Origin: CAZSBG01 sp964605145 | Lineage (GTDB): Bacteria; Zhuqueibacterota; Zhuqueibacteria; Thermofontimicrobiales; Thermofontimicrobiaceae | Assembly: GCA_964605145.1 (NCBI GenBank) | Contig: CAZSBG010000016.1 | Span: 1 to 64,000, forward strand | DNA length: 64,000 nt | Reading direction: 5' to 3' | Part shown: positions 60,343 to 64,000 of the stretch, in pieces | How positions within the stretch are numbered: position 1 is the stretch's first letter | Layout of the letters: each line of letters starts with the position of its first letter | The notes under the pieces: model-generated | Seen by the model: the letters and a program-made list of their open reading frames with translations, nothing else | What the model was told of the DNA's origin: nothing | Database searches by the model: none | Translations under genes and position numbers: made by a program

Positions 60343-61382
60343 TTACAAGCCAATATTTTTTTGCAGTCTTGTTCTGTCTTCCGGTGTCGTCATGACGATA
60401 ATTTTGTCGCATTTTTGTATTTTGCGATCCAGGGGTGGATTATAAATCCAGTCCTTTTCTTCGATCACTGCGAGCAACAACGTATTTGGATAATTTTCAA
60501 GTTTAAGCGCGGACAGCGGTTTACCGGATAAACTTTCATTGAGAGCCACTTCTTCGACCCTCAGGTTTTTCTCCTTATCCCTGAACATCGTATCCAGAAA
60601 AGAAACCACGGCCGGCCGAAACATTTCCGAAGCCATTCGAAGTGCGCCAATGTAATTTGGCGAAATAACCGCATCTGCCCCGGCTTTTTTCAGCTTTTCG
60701 ATATTGTTCAATTCTTTGCAGCGCGCCACCACTTTCACGTTGGGATTCAACTGTTTTGCAGTTAGTGCAATGACCAGGTTTTGATTATCATCGCCGGTCA
60801 CGGCAAAAACTCCCCGGGAACGCTCAATGCCGGCCTTGATTAAAACATTGTTGTCCGTGGCGTCGCCTTCAAAAACAATCTGGTGCTGTAAAATGTCCAT
60901 CTGTTTTTCGATATTCACCTTATCCACATCGATGATAATCTGATTTCTTCCGGTATCCGCTATTTCTTTCAGAATGTGGCGGCCACCTTTCCGACGCCGC
61001 ACACAATGAAATGATTTTTCATGTTTTGCGCCATCTTTTCCATTTTGTTCCTCCTGAAGGTTTCTTTTATCTGGCCTTCCACAATAAAGGCGGTAAAATT
61101 TGACAGAAAATAAGTGAGGATTCCAATGCCGGAAAACGCAATCATCATCGTAAAAATCCTGCCTTCAGGATGTCCCGCAAGATCGATCACCTCGCCAAAA
61201 CCAATGGTTGAAATGGTAATCATTGTCATGTAAAGGCAGTCGAGCAGCGAGTGGTCAGCACCGGCGATAAAATGGTAACCGGTTGTTCCAATCACCAGAA
61301 CGATAAGAAAAAACAATCCTGACCAGAGGAATTTCCTGAATATTTGTGCGAAAATATTATTTCTCATGGCTGAACTATTCAT
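60343..61382 (-). pseudogene. Potassium channel with RCK (TrkA) domain, frameshifted
   Basis: Two reading frames make one channel. The first (61382 down to 60969) has two membrane helices around the selectivity filter TIGFGE and begins the Rossmann domain with NHFIVCGVGKV. The second (to 60343) continues with GRHILKEIADTGRNQIIIDVD, the rest of TrkA-N and a TrkA-C domain. At about 60981-60986 the minus strand reads GTGGCCGCCAC; adding one G restores VGRH in frame. Together they give about 346 residues, the normal size of a Kch/MthK-like channel. Either a true one-base deletion or a sequence error is possible. A separate RCK protein would need a GTG start with no Shine-Dalgarno. Confidence 0.85.
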
Positions 61383-61390
61383 TCTGATTT

Positions 61391-62416
61391 CTACACAAAT
61401 TTTTGCCGATGGCCAGCGCCATAATTCAACGCTTCATCCAGAAATGCATGAATGTTTTGGATTGGAGTGCCGCTGACAATGCCATTCCCGGCTGCCAGAC
61501 ACATTCCGCCATCCGGTCGGTCGAAAGTGTCTATTAGGAAACGCACTTCCTCCCTCACCTGTTCCGGACTTTTTTCAATCAGTGTATGCTGCACATCGAA
61601 TCCTGCCAAAAAAGTGAGTTGATCTCCAAATTTTTCGGAGATTTCCTTTTCATCCATTGTATTCTTTTGCACCGGGTGAAATACATCCACCCCGGCTTCG
61701 ATGAGCGATGGCAAAAGTGGTGCATTATTTCCGCAACTGTGCAGCCACCAGTGCATGTTATTTTCATGAAGCAGCCTGCCCAGTTGTGAATAATACGGTT
61801 TGATGAATTCATCAAAAATTTCCGGTTTCATCATTGGCTGCGTCTGGTGACCCAAATCATCGCTGGCAAAAAAGCCGTCCGGAGAAAATTCACGGATGGC
61901 GCGCTTCAAATAGGTTTCATACAATCGAAACAATGCTTCATGCAAGCGATGGACCTGTTCAGGGGCTGTGTAATAATCGATGAGAAGATTTTCCATCCCG
62001 CGAATGCCCCAGGGACGTTCAAAAAACAGTCGCCACCAGGCCACCATCATGTACAAATTATTGGACCTGATTTTTTCAGCTTGTTCATGTAATTTTTCGA
62101 ATTGCGGATCGTTTTCCGGATCCGGCATTTTTTCGATGAACTCATCCAGTTTGGCCCAGTCGTCTATGACGCACTGGCTGTCGCGGGCGCCGCTGAATTC
62201 AATCTCCCAGGACAAATCCATTTCTTCAACCTTGAGCGGCTGAATCCAGAGAAAGCCCACATCATCCGGGTATTGATTGAACTCGTTCAGCCGCTCCCCG
62301 TACTGTTCCGTCAGTCCTTCTCCCCACCATTTCGAGAGCACCAGGGGAATACGCGACGGTTTTTTTCGTTCGAGAGCATTGATTACCTCTTCGCGAGGCA
62401 GAGATGTCCAGGTCAT
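61391..62416 (-). CDS. Uroporphyrinogen-decarboxylase-family protein (methyltransferase-like)
   Basis: A 341-residue TIM-barrel protein of the URO-D/MtaA/CmuA group. The HSCGN motif (zinc-type His-x-Cys) is in WWLHSCGNNAPLLPSL, then GVDVFHPVQ and GDQLTFLAGFDVQHTL. Residues needed for haem synthesis are not evident, so methyl transfer from or to a corrinoid is more likely. No corrinoid protein gene is next to it. It lies 8 bp upstream of the channel gene. A truncated relative is at 44870. Confidence 0.87.
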   Translation of the reverse strand: MTWTSLPREEVINALERKKPSRIPLVLSKWWGEGLTEQYGERLNEFNQYPDDVGFLWIQPLKVEEMDLSWEIEFSGARDSQCVIDDWAKLDEFIEKMPDPENDPQFEKLHEQAEKIRSNNLYMMVAWWRLFFERPWGIRGMENLLIDYYTAPEQVHRLHEALFRLYETYLKRAIREFSPDGFFASDDLGHQTQPMMKPEIFDEFIKPYYSQLGRLLHENNMHWWLHSCGNNAPLLPSLIEAGVDVFHPVQKNTMDEKEISEKFGDQLTFLAGFDVQHTLIEKSPEQVREEVRFLIDTFDRPDGGMCLAAGNGIVSGTPIQNIHAFLDEALNYGAGHRQKFV

Positions 62417-62446
62417 ATATTTTCCCGTATTCGTGTTAGTGATATC

Positions 62447-62729
62447 CTATTTTTTCAGAAAAGGTAATTTTACTTTGTTCCATTTAAAAATTGGGTGAAC
62501 CAGTGGCCTACCCGCTGCTTTAATTTCATCTGACAAAGTTGAAGTAATTACAAATCCTAAAATTCCCAAAAATGCAATATAATAAATCGTCGGAATGATG
62601 GCCTGTGCTATGGCACCGCTTTTTTTCCGGCCAGCGCAAAACAACCGGCAGAAAAGCGGCGAAAAAAACCCGGGATGCAGCAATTGTTGCCTGAAAAGCG
62701 AGATTCATCAATCGAAACTTTAGGTTCAA
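62447..62729 (-). pseudogene. Small two-helix membrane protein, apparently frameshifted
   Basis: Two overlapping frames each hold half of a possible small membrane protein. The first (from 62729) gives FQATIAASRVFFAAFLPVVL; the second gives SGAIAQAIIPTIYYIAFLGILGFVIT and ends at 62447. They would join if the A7 run near 62620 on the minus strand had six A. Joined, they make about 93 residues with two helices. No family is recognised, so this is tentative. Confidence 0.3.
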
Positions 62730-63079
62730 ATCATCATTGCGTTGAATTTAATTTGACAATATCAATTTTTCATTCAATTAAATCAGGAGAAATATAACCT
62801 GAATTATTCACAAATTTCAATCAAAAAATGCTTAAGTTAATGTTATTAATGATATTAACCAGATATATGAAATTTGATAAAGTTAGATATAATGAATTCG
62901 GAATTAAGTACCATTCAGGCTACCTGGATTCCTTAATGCATTACAATGAATAATCCAGGATAAAGATGCAAAAGCAGCGTTATCCCGACTGACCAGACGT
63001 TCTATCAGAATTCGGGACAACCTGTGAATAGAGGGATGAAGTTTATGCGTGAATCTCAGGTGCGATACGCTCAGCAATT
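62730..63079. other. Intergenic region with repeat element copy C
   Basis: About 350 bp. It holds element copy C (62795-62963) and a possible stem TCCCGA/TCGGGA near 62984-63017 that may end the transcript of the 63080 gene. Nothing else is recognised. Confidence 0.6.
62795..62963 (+). mobile_element. MITE-like element, copy C
   Basis: The element runs from TAACCTGAATTATTCA (62795-62810) to TGAATAATCCAGGATAA (62947-62963). CCTGAAT (62798-62804) pairs with ATTCAGG (62913-62919) and CCTGGATT (62923-62930) with AATCCAGG (62952-62959). The interior is clearly homologous to copy A (shared TGTTATTAATGA, ATTAACNAGAT, GATATAANGAATTC stretches), with many substitutions. Confidence 0.72.
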
Positions 63080-63742
63080 TCACTTGATCGCTAAAAGCAG
63101 TTCTTTGCTCTCCTCTGTTAACTTTTCAAGTTCCGGCATGACTTCTGAGATCATGCTGTCAATTTCCTGAAATGTCTGATAAATCGTCTCATCCACCACA
63201 TTCAGTGTATAATTTATTTCCAGCGCTTTCACTGTATCGCTCACCTTAACAACGCCACCGTTCAGTAATTCAATCTTATCTTCAGTTTCCCGTAATCGAA
63301 TGTAATATTTATCTTTATGTGCATTCAGACTTTTCAGGGAAGAGGTCCGCAAATCAGCATCAGTGATGGAATTTGCCCTAGCTTCCAGCTTGGAGTAGAA
63401 TTTTTCCGCGCCCTCAACCAGGTCCTGGTATCGAAGTTTTAATTTAGCAATTTCTTTGTCGACATATTCCCAGCGGTCATAAACCTTTCCGAATTCCGCA
63501 TATTTGTCTTTTGCAGCGCGAATGGCCTCCTTGAAGTTCAACAGGGATGTTTTCCCATCATCGAAAACCTCTTTCATTTTTCCGCGTTGCTCATCGTAAT
63601 TCTCAATGACCTCTTTGAACGATGTGCGCACATCTGCCATAGAACTGTTCGGTCCACCCCGATGGCCATTCCCCAATATCAGCAACAGCACAACTGATAT
63701 AATGAACACAGCAAATGCAATTTTATTCGACTTTTCACTCAT
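63080..63742 (-). CDS. Membrane-anchored coiled-coil protein, unknown
   Basis: A 220-residue protein with an uncleaved-looking N-terminal helix (about 8-24, AFAVFIISVVLLLILG) followed by a long amphipathic helical region with heptad patterning to the end. GGGGAGGGG stands before the ATG. It probably faces the periplasm or lies along the inner membrane. No family or partner is recognised. Confidence 0.7.
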   Translation of the reverse strand: MSEKSNKIAFAVFIISVVLLLILGNGHRGGPNSSMADVRTSFKEVIENYDEQRGKMKEVFDDGKTSLLNFKEAIRAAKDKYAEFGKVYDRWEYVDKEIAKLKLRYQDLVEGAEKFYSKLEARANSITDADLRTSSLKSLNAHKDKYYIRLRETEDKIELLNGGVVKVSDTVKALEINYTLNVVDETIYQTFQEIDSMISEVMPELEKLTEESKELLLAIK

Positions 63743-63974
63743 GGCGCCCCTCCCCTTTCTATTAGATTACTTCAATAAAGAATTAGAATGATATATTTTT
63801 ATTCCACCACCCTCCTTGTAACAATATTCGCAAAATAATCGATAGTTTATTTCAATATCTACTATTTATATTTTGTTAATAAATTAATTTATTTCTATTA
63901 AAAAGTCAATGTTTTTCGTAAATATTACAAAAATATATAATTTCAATCCCGGTAAAATTGTTTTTAATTTTTTC

Positions 63975-64000
63975 TAACCTGGATTAGTCATTGTAATGCA
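63975..64000 (-). mobile_element. MITE-like element, copy D, cut by window end
   Basis: TAACCTGGATTAGTCATTG (63975-63993) plus TAATGCA is the inverse of the right end of copies A and C (TGCATTACAATGAATAATCC...), with one change. Only 26 bp are inside the window; the element lies in the opposite orientation to the other three. Confidence 0.65.

Noticed and set aside
60975..60990. Programmed frameshift in the channel gene
   Set aside because: No slippery heptamer or following hairpin is seen at the junction, and such control is not known for these channels.
60343..61002. Independent RCK/TrkA protein starting at GTG
   Set aside because: The start has no ribosome site and its first residues are an out-of-frame reading of the channel's Rossmann motif; a one-base frameshift explains it better.
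6781..62963. Integron attC or riboswitch as explanation for the repeat family
   Set aside because: The elements have terminal inverted repeats and TTAA ends, no attC core sites, and no conserved ligand-binding core of a known riboswitch that I recognise.
1..64000. CRISPR array, tRNA, rRNA or prophage
   Set aside because: No regular spacer-repeat series, cloverleaf sequence, rRNA stretch or phage structural gene was found by reading; the repeats seen are short palindromes and the MITE-like family.

Overview
The window comes from a bacterium, most likely a member of the FCB superphylum related to Calditrichota or candidate division KSB1. Bacterial markers are ribosomal proteins L21 and L27 beside RNase G, an ECF sigma/anti-sigma pair, an NtrC-type sigma-54 activator, twin-arginine signals, and a secreted protein ending in a type-A (T9SS/FlgD-Ig-like) sorting domain. 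Some central enzymes have archaeal-type forms: HMG-CoA synthase with thiolase and a DUF35 protein, and ferredoxin-dependent 2-oxoacid oxidoreductase. This suggests an anaerobic or facultative metabolism with old lateral transfers. The phylum is inferred from gene content only.

Layout. 0.1-6.6 kb (minus): a signalling operon of a Cys-rich protein, a lone receiver, a receiver-kinase hybrid, a Cache-HAMP sensor kinase, an alpha/beta hydrolase and an NtrC-family regulator. 7.1-12.3 kb (minus): a secreted sorting-domain protein, an ECF sigma/anti-sigma/periplasmic coiled-coil operon and an SH3-parvulin isomerase. 12.5-22.5 kb (minus): PfkB kinase, formiminotransferase-cyclodeaminase, M24 peptidase, malate dehydrogenase, and the L27-L21-RNase G-radical SAM group. 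22.9-25.7 kb (minus): ketoisovalerate-type ferredoxin oxidoreductase. 26.1-36.2 kb (plus): M24 aminopeptidase, small membrane proteins, a UDG-like protein, a two-subunit B12 acyl-CoA mutase and a split propionyl-CoA-type carboxylase. 36.3-47.7 kb (plus): mannose-6-phosphate isomerase, Tat-exported PLP enzyme, paralogous coiled-coil pair, HMG-CoA synthase/thiolase/DUF35, sugar epimerase and PfkB kinase. 47.9-55.3 kb (plus): methylcrotonyl-CoA-carboxylase-type genes with two crotonases, interrupted by an AT-rich S41 peptidase. 55.4-63.7 kb (minus): TldE/TldD, serine hydrolase, CPBP protease, a frameshifted K+ channel, a URO-D family protein and a membrane-anchored coiled-coil protein.

The genes read together as branched-chain acyl-CoA metabolism. 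The oxidoreductase would make isobutyryl/isovaleryl-CoA. The mutase carries the Phe/Gln pair typical of isobutyryl-CoA mutase. The second carboxylase plus hydratase covers the leucine branch as far as HMG-CoA. The archaeal-type HMG-CoA synthase/thiolase complex could then link HMG-CoA to acetyl-CoA, since no HMG-CoA lyase is present here.

The most unusual non-coding feature is a family of about 170-bp elements with 16-17 bp terminal inverted repeats and terminal TTAA: three full copies (6781, 12362, 62795) and one cut by the window end (63975, inverted). They share a nested stem layout, and one stem shows a paired base change between copies. One copy fills a whole intergenic gap, supplies the stop codon of one gene and touches the Shine-Dalgarno of the next. 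No tRNA, rRNA, CRISPR array or phage gene was seen.
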